In this document: positions 31,945-41,409 of the stretch, one piece after another
Numbering within the stretch: the first letter of the stretch is position 1
Layout of the letters: every line of letters begins with the position of its first letter
Source: Fimbriimonadales bacterium
GTDB taxonomy: Bacteria; Armatimonadota; Fimbriimonadia; Fimbriimonadales; GBS-DC
Assembly: GCA_025998675.1 (NCBI GenBank)
Contig: AP024673.1
Span: 2,612,562-2,676,561, forward strand
Length of the DNA: 64,000 nucleotides
Direction of reading: 5' to 3'
The notes under the pieces: model-generated
Told to the model about the DNA's origin: nothing
What the model saw: only the letters and a program-made list of their open reading frames with translations
The model's database searches: none
Translations under genes and position numbers: made by a program

Positions 31945-34512
31945 CTACCGCTCCCAATACACGGGATTGGTGAACGCCATCGGCGCGTCGCCGAACAGGG
32001 CAGTGAACCGCTCGCCGACGATGCGCGCCACGACCCAGCCACGCGCGCCCTGCACCGGCACAGTTAGCGTCGCTTTGTAGTCCAGCGGCTTGCCCTCGGG
32101 CTGATTCAGCGGCTCCTCGCGCACGACCGCGCCGTTCACAATCACCTGCAGCGACTTCACGCGCACCCACGACGCCGCGCGCGCCTGCACCTCGAGCTGA
32201 ATCGCGTCGCCCTGCAGTTTGAGCGTGTCGCCGATGCGCACGCGCTGGCTCGGACGCCGCGCGTCCGCAGCGGTCAGCGTCAGCACGGGACCGCTGGAGA
32301 CCACCAGATTGCCCGTGCGCATCTGTTTAATAAGGTTGTCGGGCGTCACGCGCGACGGGTCGCGATGCCCGTAGTAGACATAGGTGCGCGGCAGCCCCGG
32401 CTGCAGGCGAAACACATGGTGGCTGTCGGTCGTGCCGATGCCCAGCACGCGCTTGCCCCGATTCAGGAAGTAGAACCAGTCCTGCATCACGGTCTCGGCG
32501 GCGGCGACGCCCATCCCGTTCATGACCTCAATCGCGTCGAAGTCCTCGCTGAGTTCGTCGGGGCGCTTGACCTCGCCTGTTTTGGGGTCCAGCCCGACAT
32601 GCAGGAAGTAGCCCATCGTCGGCGCGCGCGGGTGGTTAATCATCACAATCGAGTCGCCGTCGTAGTTTTTGCGGGCAGCGGCGAAAATCTCGCCCGGCGT
32701 GCGATCCCACCACTCAATCGCGCCGTTGTTCCACGCATTCGGGTCATAGCGCTGCGGGAAGGCGTTGAAGTGCCCAATCGCGTTCATCGGGGTAATCTCG
32801 TTGCCGACAACGGTGGCGAGGCGGTTGCGCACCCCCATCGCCTGCACGGTCGGCGCAAGGTCGACATGGTAGTCATGGTCGGTGTTGACCATGATATGCA
32901 CATCCATCGCCACATAGGAAGCGACTTTGTCCTCGAAAAAGTCGAACGAGTCGGCGGAGGCGAGGGTGTGCAGGTGGAAGTCGCCCGAGAGGTAGCCCTC
33001 CAGCGGAGCGGTGTGCGCCAGTTGCGCGTTAAAAGTCGCGCGCTCACCCGGCTGCAGGTCGAACTCCTGCTGGGCAATCTCGTACTCGAAGCCGCGCAGC
33101 AGCGTGATGCGGTAGCGTCCGGGCTCGACGGGCAGCGTTTCGTTGCCCGTGAGGCTGAAATGCACGCGCGTCCAGCCGCCGAAGTTGCCCTCTTCGCCAT
33201 AGAGCAGTCGCTGGGCGCGCACGCGCGGCTCGTCCAGCCGCTGGAACACGACGGTGGTCGGCGCGGGGCGGTTGCGCGAATCGGTCGCGCGCAGCTGCAG
33301 TTGCGCGGGTTCAGGCAGGTTCACGCTGGGCAAGACGCCCGTGGGCGTGCTGAAGCGGAACTCCTGCGGGCTGTGGTGGTCGGCGAACGCCATCGCGCGG
33401 TACTCGCCCTGCGGCAGGCGCGCGGCGAAGCGCCCCTGCGCGTCCGTGCGCACGACCGTGACGAACTGCTCGCCGCCGTTCTGCTGGAACAGGTAGACGC
33501 GCGCGTTCTCCAGCGGCGCGCCGCCCCCGTTCTGCACGACGCCCTGCGTGAGGATGTGCTCAGGCGCGCGGTTCATCAGGCGGTCGCGCTCGGCGCGCAC
33601 GGTCTCCGTCTCGCCCGCGCCGACGGTGAACGCCCAGCGCGCGGAGGCGCTCCCGTTCGGCTCTGCACGCGCCCCTGCCAGCAGCGTGAACAGGTAGATG
33701 TCCTGCACCTTCTGCACGGCGGGGAACCGCTCGTCGAGGGGGAACAGTCCGTAGCTCAGCGTGTGGTTGACCGCCGCCGCGTAGGGGATTGCGCCGCGCA
33801 GGGTCTGAATCATCGCCATCACGCCCGCGCCCGCGCCGCTGCCCTGCGCCGCCTTCGCGTTGCCGAACGGCGGCATATACATCTGCAAGCCGTCGTCCTG
33901 CACCCATGCCAGCAGCAGCGTGTAGGTCTGGGCGCGGTCGGTCGGGTTCTGCAGCGTCGCCTCAATCTGCAGGGTGGGCGAGTCGGGTTCGAGGGTGTAG
34001 GTGAGAGTCGCCTGCACGCCCAGCGGCTGGCTGGGCAGGCGCGTGGTCTGGTCAATCAGCGGCAATCGCTCGTCGGTCATGCGCACGCGCAGAATCGCCG
34101 GCTTGCCCGCGCCGCCCGGCGAGACCACCTCGAACGCGGTGGGGCGCAGCGTGCGCGCGGCAAGCAGCCCGCGCGCGTCGGCTATCCCGAAAAACTGCTC
34201 GCCGAGAAAGTCCTGCTGGCGTCCATCTTCGTGGCGCACGGCGTCGATCAGCCTGCCGCCAAACCGCCCGTAGCCGTGCGTCGGTCGGTCGCCCGCAATC
34301 ACGAAGGTCGCCACGCGGTTGCGCAGCACATAGTCGCCCGGTCGTCCATCGGCTTTCGGACCGCCGGGAAGGTCGCCTGTCGTCGCCTGTACCAGTTCGG
34401 ACACGCCTGCAGGGGGCGCAGGCAGTCGCTTGCTTGTTTCGGAAACGCTATACGCCAGCTGTACGCTCAGCAGCCAGCCAAGCACGCCCATGAACCCCAA
34501 CGCTCGTTTCAT
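31945..34512 (-). CDS. CehA/McbA-type PHP-domain metallohydrolase, secreted
   Basis: 855 residues. Signal peptide MKRALGFMGVLGWLLSVQLAYS. The first ~350 residues are beta-rich (GDYVLRNRVATFVIAGDRPTHGYGRFGGRLIDAV), then a carboxypeptidase-regulatory-like beta domain (GGGAPLENARVYLFQQNGG ... LPQGEYRAMAF). The PHP domain lies at ~500-780: YLSGDFHLHTLAS, VNTDHDYHVD, VVGNEITP, MINHPRAP and GIGTTDSHH supply the expected His/Asp/Glu metal ligands. CehA/McbA members include carbaryl hydrolases and probable phosphoesterases; the real substrate cannot be read. Expected outside the cytoplasm. GGAGG precedes the ATG, and a GGTATAAT box lies at 34559-34554. Confidence 0.87.
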   Translation of the reverse strand: MKRALGFMGVLGWLLSVQLAYSVSETSKRLPAPPAGVSELVQATTGDLPGGPKADGRPGDYVLRNRVATFVIAGDRPTHGYGRFGGRLIDAVRHEDGRQQDFLGEQFFGIADARGLLAARTLRPTAFEVVSPGGAGKPAILRVRMTDERLPLIDQTTRLPSQPLGVQATLTYTLEPDSPTLQIEATLQNPTDRAQTYTLLLAWVQDDGLQMYMPPFGNAKAAQGSGAGAGVMAMIQTLRGAIPYAAAVNHTLSYGLFPLDERFPAVQKVQDIYLFTLLAGARAEPNGSASARWAFTVGAGETETVRAERDRLMNRAPEHILTQGVVQNGGGAPLENARVYLFQQNGGEQFVTVVRTDAQGRFAARLPQGEYRAMAFADHHSPQEFRFSTPTGVLPSVNLPEPAQLQLRATDSRNRPAPTTVVFQRLDEPRVRAQRLLYGEEGNFGGWTRVHFSLTGNETLPVEPGRYRITLLRGFEYEIAQQEFDLQPGERATFNAQLAHTAPLEGYLSGDFHLHTLASADSFDFFEDKVASYVAMDVHIMVNTDHDYHVDLAPTVQAMGVRNRLATVVGNEITPMNAIGHFNAFPQRYDPNAWNNGAIEWWDRTPGEIFAAARKNYDGDSIVMINHPRAPTMGYFLHVGLDPKTGEVKRPDELSEDFDAIEVMNGMGVAAAETVMQDWFYFLNRGKRVLGIGTTDSHHVFRLQPGLPRTYVYYGHRDPSRVTPDNLIKQMRTGNLVVSSGPVLTLTAADARRPSQRVRIGDTLKLQGDAIQLEVQARAASWVRVKSLQVIVNGAVVREEPLNQPEGKPLDYKATLTVPVQGARGWVVARIVGERFTALFGDAPMAFTNPVYWER

Positions 34513-34553
34513 GGCATCACCTCCCGCGCACGGTTGACTCGCGGGTCAGTAAA

Positions 34554-34559
34554 ATTATA
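34554..34559 (-). promoter_or_regulatory. Predicted -10 box of PHP hydrolase gene (GGTATAAT)
   Basis: Minus-strand TATAAT preceded by CGG, 41 nt upstream of the ATG at 34512, in the divergent spacer shared with rpsN. Confidence 0.65.
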
Positions 34560-34630
34560 CCGCTCCCGCAGTGGGCGGGCGGCGGCGCGCGTGCGCCGAG
34601 TCCCCCCTTGTATTCGCGCGACAGATAGGG

Positions 34631-34636
34631 TATAAT
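34631..34636 (+). promoter_or_regulatory. Predicted -10 box of rpsN-led ribosomal operon (GGGTATAAT)
   Basis: TATAAT preceded by AGGG, 22 nt before the rpsN ATG. It gives the ribosomal cluster its own promoter after the break upstream of rpsN. Confidence 0.7.
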
Positions 34637-34658
34637 AGCCCCTCGCGAGGTAGAGACG

Positions 34659-34844
34659 ATGCCAACCACTGCATGGATAGAGAAGGCGAAGAAGAAACCG
34701 AAGTTCAAGGTGCGTCGGGTGAACCGATGTAGCATCTGTGGGCGTTCGCGCGCCTACATCCGCTACTTCGGCGTCTGTCGCATCTGCTTGCGCGAGCAGG
34801 CGCATAAAGGCGTGCTGCCCGGCGTGCGCAAGTCCAGCTGGTAA
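34659..34844 (+). CDS. rpsN: 30S ribosomal protein S14, zinc-binding short form
   Basis: 61 residues, the short C+ form. [20 protein letters not shown], then two Cys-x2-Cys pairs (CSIC and CRIC) that bind one zinc, and [28 protein letters not shown], the standard C-terminus. Binds 16S rRNA in the 30S head. In most bacteria it follows rplE directly; here the preceding gene is an unrelated minus-strand hydrolase, so this is the first gene of the local cluster. Confidence 0.97.
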   Translation: MPTTAWIEKAKKKPKFKVRRVNRCSICGRSRAYIRYFGVCRICLREQAHKGVLPGVRKSSW

Positions 34845-34859
34845 GGAGGCACAACGGCG

Positions 34860-35255
34860 ATGATGACAGACCCTATCGCGGATATGCTGACCCGTATCCG
34901 AAACGGGGCGCAGGCGCGCAAAGAGAGCGTGGCGATGCCCAGCTCGCGCCTGAAAGTCCAGATTGCGGAACTACTGAAAAAAGAAGGCTTTATTCGGGAT
35001 TACACCGTAAACCCAGACGGCGTGCGCGCCACGCTGGTGGTACACCTTAAATACACGCCGAGCGGCGAGTCGGTCATCCAGCACCTCGAGCGCGTGAGCA
35101 AGCCCGGACGACGCATCTATGCGCCTGTCGAGCAGCTGCGCCCCATCCGACGCGGACTGGGCACGGCGATTGTCTCGACCCCGCAGGGGCTGCTGCCCGA
35201 CCGTGAATGCCGCAAGCGGCGCATCGGCGGCGAGGTCATCTGCATCGTCTGGTAA
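34860..35255 (+). CDS. rpsH: 30S ribosomal protein S8
   Basis: 131 residues, opening MMTDPIADMLTRIRNGAQARKESV and ending RIGGEVICIVW, both diagnostic. S8 binds the central domain of 16S rRNA and, in other bacteria, represses the spc operon. GGAGG lies 10 nt upstream; a second ATG at 34863 is equally possible. Third usual position of the spc order (S14-S8-L6) is kept, with 15 nt to rpsN. Confidence 0.98.
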   Translation: MMTDPIADMLTRIRNGAQARKESVAMPSSRLKVQIAELLKKEGFIRDYTVNPDGVRATLVVHLKYTPSGESVIQHLERVSKPGRRIYAPVEQLRPIRRGLGTAIVSTPQGLLPDRECRKRRIGGEVICIVW

Positions 35256-35266
35256 GGAGGAGAGCT

Positions 35267-35833
35267 ATGTCGCGAATCGGCAAACAACCCATCCCCATCC
35301 CCAAAGGAGTCGAGATTCAAGTGGACGGGACCCATGTGAAAGTGAAGGGTCCCAAGGGCGAGCTGACCCACGAGCTGCCCGACGCGATTCAACTCCAGCG
35401 GGAGAACGGTACCCTGTATGTGGTGCGCGCCAGCGACGAGCGGTTCGCCCGCGCCCAGCACGGACTCCAGCGCACCCTGATTGCCAACATGGTGAAGGGC
35501 GTGTCGGACGGCTTCGAGAAGATTCTGGAAATTGTGGGCGTCGGCTACCGCGCGCAAATGGAGGGCAAGACGCTCGTGCTGCAGGTTGGCTACTCGCACC
35601 CGGTGCGCGTGGAGCCGTTTGAGGGTATCACGCTCTCGGTGGAGCAGGACCCCCAGACGCGCGCGACGCTGATTGTGGTGCGCGGCATCGACAAGCAGCT
35701 GGTGGGGCAGCAGGCGGCGAACATCCGCGCGGTGCGCCCGCCCGACTCCTACAAGGGGAAGGGACTGCGCTACCGCGGCGAGGTCATCCGACTCAAGCCG
35801 GGCAAGCAGCAGGCAGGCAAAGGCAAGAAGTAA
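35267..35833 (+). CDS. rplF: 50S ribosomal protein L6
   Basis: 188 residues from the ATG at 35267 (AAGGAGG upstream). MSRIGKQPIPIPKGVEIQV is the standard N-terminus; two repeats of the L6 fold follow, and the signature near the C-terminus reads PPDSYKGKGLRYRGEVIRLKPGK. Sits at the base of the L7/L12 stalk and contacts the sarcin-ricin loop. Slightly longer than the E. coli protein owing to a basic tail (QQAGKGKK). Confidence 0.98.
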   Translation: MSRIGKQPIPIPKGVEIQVDGTHVKVKGPKGELTHELPDAIQLQRENGTLYVVRASDERFARAQHGLQRTLIANMVKGVSDGFEKILEIVGVGYRAQMEGKTLVLQVGYSHPVRVEPFEGITLSVEQDPQTRATLIVVRGIDKQLVGQQAANIRAVRPPDSYKGKGLRYRGEVIRLKPGKQQAGKGKK

Positions 35834-35846
35834 GAGGTGAACGGTT

Positions 35847-36209
35847 ATGAAGAAGACGGCGCGTGAGAAACGCATCACCCGACACAAGCGTATTCGGCGC
35901 AAGGTGTTCGGCTCGCCCGAACGCCCGCGCCTGTGCGTCTACCGCAGCGTGCATCACATGCACGCCCAGATTATCGACGATGTTGCAGGACACACGCTGG
36001 TCTCCGCCTCAACAGTGGAGCCGACCCTGCGCAAGGAACTGAAAAGCACGGGCAATAAAGAGGCGGCGGCGGCTGTCGGACGCCTGATTGCCCAGCGCGC
36101 GCTGGAGAAAGGCATCACGCAGGTCGTGTTCGATCGCGGCGGATTCCTCTATCACGGGCGAATCGCCGCCGTCGCCGACGCCGCGCGCGAGGCTGGACTC
36201 AAGTTTTAG
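35847..36209 (+). CDS. rplR: 50S ribosomal protein L18
   Basis: 120 residues: [44 protein letters not shown] followed by [45 protein letters not shown], the classic L18 ending. Binds 5S rRNA in the central protuberance. Located 13 nt after rplF and 8 nt before rpsE, so part of the same operon. Confidence 0.98.
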   Translation: MKKTAREKRITRHKRIRRKVFGSPERPRLCVYRSVHHMHAQIIDDVAGHTLVSASTVEPTLRKELKSTGNKEAAAAVGRLIAQRALEKGITQVVFDRGGFLYHGRIAAVADAAREAGLKF

Positions 36210-36217
36210 GAGGCGCT

Positions 36218-36772
36218 ATGCGACGCAAGAGATATAGCTACATCAATCCTGACCAGTTGAATTTGCATGTGGAGCGCGTGATTCACACGAATCGCGTGTC
36301 CAAGACGCACAAAGGCGGGCGCACGCTCAGCTTCCAGGTGATGGTGGTGGTCGGCGACACGAACGGGCATGTGGGCGTCGGACTGGGCAAGGCGCGTCAG
36401 GTGCCCGACGCCATCCGCAAGGCGATTGAAGCGGCGCGGCGCAATCTGGTCTATGTGCCGCGCGTGGGCACGACCATCCCGCACGAGGTGGAGGTCGAGT
36501 ACGGATCCACACGGCTGGTGCTCAAGCCCGCGTCGCCGGGCACGGGCGTCGTGGCGGGCAGCTCGGTACGCGCGCTTTTAGAGGCGGCGGGCGTCAGCGA
36601 TGTGCTGGCGAAGCTCGTCGGCTCGCGCAACTCCATCAACGCGGCATGGGCAACGATGGAAGCTTTCCGCGCCATGCAAACGCCCGAAGAGATTGCGCAA
36701 ACGCGCGGATTGCCCCTGCGCACCCTCACGCCCTGGTATGTGCGCAAATTCAAAGAGGCGGCGGAGGTCTAA
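36218..36772 (+). CDS. rpsE: 30S ribosomal protein S5
   Basis: 184 residues. Contains [47 protein letters not shown], the double-stranded RNA-binding fold of S5, and the C-terminal domain with [44 protein letters not shown]5 supports decoding accuracy and mRNA unwinding at the entry channel. GGAGG just upstream, 2 nt gap to rpmD. Confidence 0.98.
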   Translation: MRRKRYSYINPDQLNLHVERVIHTNRVSKTHKGGRTLSFQVMVVVGDTNGHVGVGLGKARQVPDAIRKAIEAARRNLVYVPRVGTTIPHEVEVEYGSTRLVLKPASPGTGVVAGSSVRALLEAAGVSDVLAKLVGSRNSINAAWATMEAFRAMQTPEEIAQTRGLPLRTLTPWYVRKFKEAAEV

Positions 36773-36774
36773 CG

Positions 36775-36972
36775 ATGTTGAAAATCACGCTCAAACGAAG
36801 CCCCATCGGCTACGAAGAGAGCCAGAAACGCACCGTGCGCGCGCTCGGACTGCGCAAACTCAACCAGACCGTCTACCACCGCGATGAGCCAACCATTCGC
36901 GGCATGGTCGCCAAAGTCGCGCACCTGGTGCATGTGGAGACCGTTGCAGACGAGGAGGCGACAACGAAATGA
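36775..36972 (+). CDS. rpmD: 50S ribosomal protein L30
   Basis: 65 residues from the ATG at 36775: [54 protein letters not shown]. This is a complete L30, which uses the single ferredoxin-like domain of bacteria. The ATG lies 2 nt after the rpsE stop, and the TGA overlaps the rplO ATG (ATGA), so all three are translationally coupled. Confidence 0.97.
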   Translation: MLKITLKRSPIGYEESQKRTVRALGLRKLNQTVYHRDEPTIRGMVAKVAHLVHVETVADEEATTK

Positions 36973-37418
36973 TCGAATTGCATACCCTCAAGCCAGAGCC
37001 GGGCAGCAAAAAGCGGCGCAAGCGCGTCGGGCGCGGCATCGGGTCGGGACACGGCAAAACCGCCACGCGCGGCACGAAAGGACAGAAAGCGCGCGACACC
37101 ATCCCCGCCCGCTTTGAAGGCGGTCAGACCCCCATCCATCGCCGACTGCCCGTGCGCGTCGGGTTCCGCAATGTGAACCGCGTGGAGTACGCCGTGATTA
37201 ATGTCGGCGCGCTGGCAGAGCGATTCCAGGCGAACGAGACCGTCACGCCCGAACTGCTCAAGGAGCGGCGCATCCTGCGCAAGCTCAAGGACGGTGTGAA
37301 GGTGCTGGGCGAGGGCGAGATTAACATCCCGCTCACCGTGCATGCACACGCCGTCAGCGAGAGCGCACGCGCCAAAATCGAGGCGGCGGGCGGCACGGTG
37401 CAGCTGATCGAGAAGTGA
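36969..37418 (+). CDS. rplO: 50S ribosomal protein L15
   Basis: 149 residues. Starts [42 protein letters not shown], the extended basic N-terminus that reaches into the 23S core, and has GFEGGQTP-like [18 protein letters not shown]. The C-terminal domain ends [25 protein letters not shown]. Start overlaps the rpmD stop. Confidence 0.98.
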   Translation: MIELHTLKPEPGSKKRRKRVGRGIGSGHGKTATRGTKGQKARDTIPARFEGGQTPIHRRLPVRVGFRNVNRVEYAVINVGALAERFQANETVTPELLKERRILRKLKDGVKVLGEGEINIPLTVHAHAVSESARAKIEAAGGTVQLIEK

Positions 37419-37425
37419 GGTCGCT

Positions 37426-38730
37426 ATGCTGAACATCAACTTCGTCGGCGCCCTGCAAAGCGCGTTCAAAATCCCGGAGCTGCGCGCGCGAATCGTGTTC
37501 GTGTTCGCGATGTTCACCGTCTACGCCGTCGGGCTGCATATCCCCATCCCCGGCGTCGACCGCGAGGTGCTCCGACGCCTGTTCGAAGACCAGCAGCTGC
37601 TGGAGTTTCTGAACATGTTCACGGGCGGCGCGCTGCGCAAGCTCACCATCCTCGCGCTGGGGCTGAACCCCTACATCACGGCGTCGATTATTATGCAGGT
37701 TTTCTCCTACGCCGACCCGAAACTGCGCGAGGCGATGCGTGAGGAGGCGGGACGACGGTTGATGCAACAGCGCACGCGCCTGCTGACCATCGCCATCGCG
37801 ATTGTGCAGTCCATCGGGTTGATTGCGACCTTCCGTTCGGCGGGCGCGCTGGACCTCAGCGGCGTGCAGTATGTGCAGGTCGTGATTGCGTGGACCGCGG
37901 GCGCGATGTTCCTGCTATGGCTGGGCGAGCAGATTACCGAGAAAGGGCTGGGCAACGGCGTGTCGCTGATGATTTTCGCCAGCATCGTCGCCAGCATGCC
38001 CTATCAGGTATCGCGCACCTACGAAGCGGTACAGGCAGGAGCGATTAACTTCGGACAGATTGCGCTGCTGCTGGCGATTTTTGTGGCGACGGTGTGGGGA
38101 ATCGTGTATGTCACGACCTCCCAGCGGCGCATTCCCATCCAGCACATGCGGCGAATCGTTGGGCGGCGGCAGATGATGGGCGGCACCTCCTACCTGCCCA
38201 TCCCGGTCAACGCGGCGGGCGTGATCCCGATTATCTTCGCCGTGTCGCTGCAACTGCTGCCTGCGACCCTACTGCAGATGATTCCCTACAATCGCGAGAA
38301 CCCCGGTCCTGTGGTCGGTTTTCTGGTGGGGGCGGTGGAACTGCTCACGCCGGGCGGCGGGGTTTTCGGCTCGCTGATTTACGCAGGGCTGATTTTCCTG
38401 TTCACCTACTTCTATGTGTCGGTGGTGTTCAACACCGACGAGATTGCCGAGAACCTGAAGCGTCAGGGCGCGTTCATTCAGGGCGTGCGTCCGGGCAAGC
38501 CGACCTCCGACTACCTCAACGATGTGCTGACGCGAATCACCTTCGCGGGCGCGGCGTTCCTGGCGTTCATCGCGCTGATGCAATACTGGGTGCCGACGAT
38601 TACGCGAATCGACACGCTGAGCATCGTCGGCGGCACTTCGCTGCTGATTCTGGTGGGCGTGGCGATCGACTTCTCGCGCCAACTGCAGGCGCAGCTCGCG
38701 ATGCGCCAGTACGATGAGCTGATGAAATAA
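37426..38730 (+). CDS. secY: Preprotein translocase subunit SecY
   Basis: 434 residues with ten hydrophobic helices. Central pore of the SecYEG channel that passes unfolded proteins across or into the inner membrane. Visible landmarks: the N-terminal QSAFKIPELRARIVFVFAMFTVYAVGLHIPIPGVD, the plug/TM2 region FTGGALRKLTILALGLNPYITASIIMQ, the cytoplasmic loop QRRIPIQHMRRIVGRRQMMGGTSYLPIPVNAAGVIPIIFA, and DEIAENLKRQGAFIQGVRPGKPTSDYL. It follows rplO by 7 nt, as in the canonical spc operon, and would serve the many exported proteins in this window. Confidence 0.98.
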   Translation: MLNINFVGALQSAFKIPELRARIVFVFAMFTVYAVGLHIPIPGVDREVLRRLFEDQQLLEFLNMFTGGALRKLTILALGLNPYITASIIMQVFSYADPKLREAMREEAGRRLMQQRTRLLTIAIAIVQSIGLIATFRSAGALDLSGVQYVQVVIAWTAGAMFLLWLGEQITEKGLGNGVSLMIFASIVASMPYQVSRTYEAVQAGAINFGQIALLLAIFVATVWGIVYVTTSQRRIPIQHMRRIVGRRQMMGGTSYLPIPVNAAGVIPIIFAVSLQLLPATLLQMIPYNRENPGPVVGFLVGAVELLTPGGGVFGSLIYAGLIFLFTYFYVSVVFNTDEIAENLKRQGAFIQGVRPGKPTSDYLNDVLTRITFAGAAFLAFIALMQYWVPTITRIDTLSIVGGTSLLILVGVAIDFSRQLQAQLAMRQYDELMK

Positions 38731-38741
38731 CGGGGCGACGC

Positions 38742-39374
38742 ATGCGACTGGTGTTCATCGGCGCGCCGGGCGCGGGCAAAGGGACGCAGGCGAAACGATT
38801 AGCGGCGGAGAAAGGCTGGGCAATTGTGGCGACGGGCGACCTGCTGCGCGCCGCCATCGCCCAGCAAACGCCCCTTGGACAGCAGGCGCACGCCTATATC
38901 CAGCGCGGCGAACTCGTGCCCGACCCACTGGTGAACCAGATGGTCGCCGAGCGCATCGCCGCACTCGATTCCTTCATTCTGGACGGCTACCCGCGCAACC
39001 TGACCCAGGCGCAGATGCTGGAGACCATCCTGCCCCAGCCGCTGGACGCCGTGATTTACTTCGAGATTAGCGAGGACGCGCTGGTCGAACGCCTTGGCGG
39101 GCGACGCATCTGTTCGCAGTGCGGCGCAGTGTTCCATATCACCGCCAACCCCAGCAAAGCGGGCGACCTGTGCGACCAGTGCGGCGCGCCGCTGATGACG
39201 CGCGAAGACGACCAACCCGACACCATCCGCAAGCGGTTCAGCGTCTACCGCGAGCAGACCGCGCCGCTGGTGGACTACTACCGCCAGCGCGGGCTGCTGC
39301 GCACGGTCAACGCCGACGCGCCCCCCGACGCCGTATATCAGCAACTCCTGAGCGTTTTATGCGAATCTTCCTGA
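38742..39374 (+). CDS. adk: Adenylate kinase
   Basis: 210 residues. Interconverts AMP, ATP and ADP. P-loop GAPGAGKGTQ at 7-16, AMP-binding TGDLLRAAIAQQTPLG and DGYPRNLTQAQ, then a LID domain with four cysteines (CSQCGAVFH ... CDQCGAPL) that bind zinc, as in Gram-positive and thermophile enzymes, and RKRFSVYREQTAPLVDYY. The 3' end overlaps map by 16 nt. Confidence 0.98.
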   Translation: MRLVFIGAPGAGKGTQAKRLAAEKGWAIVATGDLLRAAIAQQTPLGQQAHAYIQRGELVPDPLVNQMVAERIAALDSFILDGYPRNLTQAQMLETILPQPLDAVIYFEISEDALVERLGGRRICSQCGAVFHITANPSKAGDLCDQCGAPLMTREDDQPDTIRKRFSVYREQTAPLVDYYRQRGLLRTVNADAPPDAVYQQLLSVLCESS

Positions 39375-40111
39375 AAAACCGAGAGCAGATTGAGCGCATC
39401 CGCAAGGCAGGGCGCATCGCCGCCCGCGTGTTGCGCACCTGCGCCGAGCAAATCGAGCCGAACCGCACCCTCGACGCCGAACTCGACCAGCTTGCTGAAC
39501 AGATGGTGCTGGAGATGGGCGGCTTCCCCGCGTTCAAGGGCTACCGCCTCTTCCCGCATGTGCTGTGCGTCTCCATCAACGAGGAGGTCGTACACGGGTT
39601 GCCTACGGGCAGAGTGCTGCGCGAGGGCGACATCGTGACGCTCGACATCGGCGTCTACTACGAGGGCTTCTGCTGCGACACGGCGATTACGCGGATTGTG
39701 GGGCACGCGGACTACCAGCGCAAGCGGCTGGTGCGCGTCACCGAAGAAGCCCTGCAAAAAGCGCTGGAGGCAGCGCGCGCGGGCAACACGACAGGCGACA
39801 TCAGCGCCGCCATCCAGCAGCACGCCGAATCGTTCGGGTTCAAACCCGCGCGCGGGCTGGCGGGGCACGGCGTCGGACGATTCGTCCACGAGATGCCCGA
39901 CATCCCCAATATCGGCGAGGCGGGTACAGGCGTGCCCTTGCAACCCGGCATGGTGTTAGCCATCGAGCCGATGCTGGTGATGGGCGAGCCAGAGGTGGAG
40001 TTCGCCGACGACGAGTGGGCAATCGTCACCCGCGACGGCAAACCCGCCGCGCACTTCGAACACACCGTCGTCGTCACCGAAAATGGAGTCGATATCCTGA
40101 CTATCGAGTAA
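39359..40111 (+). CDS. map: Methionine aminopeptidase, type I
   Basis: 250 residues from the ATG at 39359, inside the last codons of adk. Removes the initiator Met from nascent proteins. Metal ligands are present: DIGVYYEGFCCDTAITR (two Asp), AGHGVGRFVHEMPDIPN (His), AIEPMLVMGEPEV (Glu) and HFEHTVVVTENG (Glu before the last His block). Full length, no N-terminal zinc-finger extension. The start has no strong ribosome site, so translation probably depends on coupling with adk. Confidence 0.97.
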   Translation: MRIFLKNREQIERIRKAGRIAARVLRTCAEQIEPNRTLDAELDQLAEQMVLEMGGFPAFKGYRLFPHVLCVSINEEVVHGLPTGRVLREGDIVTLDIGVYYEGFCCDTAITRIVGHADYQRKRLVRVTEEALQKALEAARAGNTTGDISAAIQQHAESFGFKPARGLAGHGVGRFVHEMPDIPNIGEAGTGVPLQPGMVLAIEPMLVMGEPEVEFADDEWAIVTRDGKPAAHFEHTVVVTENGVDILTIE

Positions 40112-40132
40112 AATTAACGCGGAGGTGATGCG

Positions 40133-40360
40133 ATGGCGAAAACCGAAGGTAAGGACATCGAGGTCGAGGGTACAGTCGTGGAGTGTCTGCCCAACACCAC
40201 TTTCAAGGTGGAGATCGAGGGTGGGCACACTATCCTGGCGCATCTGTCGGGCAAGATGCGGATTAACTTTATTCGCATTCTGCCGGGCGATCGCGTCAAA
40301 GTCGCCCTGTCGCCCTACGACCTGACGCGCGGACGAATTGTGTACCGCTACAGGAGCTGA
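40133..40360 (+). CDS. infA: Translation initiation factor IF-1
   Basis: 75 residues, a single OB fold: [69 protein letters not shown]. Binds the ribosomal A site during initiation. Preceded by GGAGGTGAT, a nine-base match to the anti-Shine-Dalgarno end of 16S rRNA. Normal spc/alpha junction position between map and rpmJ. Confidence 0.98.
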   Translation: MAKTEGKDIEVEGTVVECLPNTTFKVEIEGGHTILAHLSGKMRINFIRILPGDRVKVALSPYDLTRGRIVYRYRS

Positions 40361-40412
40361 GCGCGCCTGCGGCGTTTCCCAAGCGGGTTGCATGCGTGCA
40401 TCACGCATCGGG

Positions 40413-40441
40413 TATACTCTCCATTCGCGAGCGGGTATACT
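40413..40441 (+). promoter_or_regulatory. Two tandem -10 boxes (GGGTATACT) before rpmJ
   Basis: TATACT at 40413-40418 and again at 40436-40441, each preceded by GGG, in the 111-nt gap between infA and rpmJ. They mark an internal promoter pair for the rpmJ-rpsM-rpsK-rpsD-rpoA part. No good -35 for either. Confidence 0.65.
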
Positions 40442-40471
40442 CATGCGCCCGCTAAGACGGAGGCGATAACG

Positions 40472-40585
40472 ATGAAAGTGCGAGCATCGGTCAAGAAGAT
40501 GTGCGCGAAGTGTAAGATTATTCGGCGCAAGCGCGTGGTTCGGGTGATTTGCGAGAACCCGAAGCACAAGCAGCGTCAGGGTTAG
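40472..40585 (+). CDS. rpmJ: 50S ribosomal protein L36, zinc form
   Basis: 37 residues from the ATG at 40472: [37 protein letters not shown]. Cys11, Cys14, Cys27 and His32 form the C+ zinc ribbon. GGAGG is 10 nt upstream. Confidence 0.98.
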   Translation: MKVRASVKKMCAKCKIIRRKRVVRVICENPKHKQRQG

Positions 40586-40599
40586 GAGGCAAATAGCGT

Positions 40600-40980
40600 A
40601 TGGCGCGTATCGCAGGAGTGGACTTGCCACGCGACCGCAAGGTGGAATACGCCCTGCCCGTCATCTTCGGGATAGGGCTCTCTTCGGCGCGTAAAATCTT
40701 GCAGGCGACGGGCGTTGACCCGAACAAGCGCGTGCGCGACCTCACCGAAGAGGAGGTCGCCAAACTGCGCGCGGAAATCGAAAACAACTACACGATTGAA
40801 GGCGACCTGCGTCGGGAGCAGCAGATGAACATCCGACGCCTCATCGAAATCGGCTGCTACCGCGGGATGCGCCATCGACGCGGGCTGCCCGTCCACGGGC
40901 AACGCACCCGCACCAACGCGCGCACCCGGAAGGGTCCCAAGAAGACCGTCAGCACGGGTAAGCGCAAGAAAGCCAAGTAA
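40600..40980 (+). CDS. rpsM: 30S ribosomal protein S13
   Basis: 126 residues: [52 protein letters not shown] is the helix-hairpin-helix N-domain, and [33 protein letters not shown] the tRNA-contacting C-terminal extension. Binds the 30S head and bridges to the 50S subunit. GGAGG upstream, 14 nt after rpmJ. Confidence 0.98.
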   Translation: MARIAGVDLPRDRKVEYALPVIFGIGLSSARKILQATGVDPNKRVRDLTEEEVAKLRAEIENNYTIEGDLRREQQMNIRRLIEIGCYRGMRHRRGLPVHGQRTRTNARTRKGPKKTVSTGKRKKAK

Positions 40981-40995
40981 TGAGGGAGAGAGACT

Positions 40996-41391
40996 ATGGC
41001 GCGTAAAGCACGAGGCGGCGTCCAGCAACGGAAGGAACGCAAAAATATCGCAGCCGGCGTGGCGCATATCCACGCCACCTTCAACAACACGATTGTATCG
41101 ATTACCGATGTGAACGGGAATGTGATTTCGTGGTCGAGCGGCGGCTCGGTCGGCTTCAAAGGCACCAAAAAAGGCACGCCGTTCGCCGCGCAGGTCGCGT
41201 CCGAGCGCGCCGCACGCGCCGCGATGGAACACGGCATGCGCAAGGTCGATGTGCTGGTCAAGGGTCCCGGACCCGGACGCGAGACCGCCATCCGCTCGCT
41301 GCAGGCGGCAGGGCTGGAGATCCAGAGCATCAAGGATGTGACCCCCGTGCCGCATAACGGCTGCCGACCGCCCAAGCGACGCCGCGTGTAA
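40996..41391 (+). CDS. rpsK: 30S ribosomal protein S11
   Basis: 131 residues with [60 protein letters not shown], then [44 protein letters not shown], the invariant C-terminus. Platform protein next to the mRNA exit. The gene follows rpsM by 15 nt. Confidence 0.98.
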   Translation: MARKARGGVQQRKERKNIAAGVAHIHATFNNTIVSITDVNGNVISWSSGGSVGFKGTKKGTPFAAQVASERAARAAMEHGMRKVDVLVKGPGPGRETAIRSLQAAGLEIQSIKDVTPVPHNGCRPPKRRRV

Positions 41392-41409
41392 TCAAGGAGG
41401 ACGAACACT

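Noticed and set aside
32365-34635. 756-codon open frame antisense to the PHP hydrolase gene
   Set aside because: Composition is that of a shadow frame (Arg, His, Gln, Ala) with no motif; the opposite strand has a signal peptide and complete PHP metal ligands.
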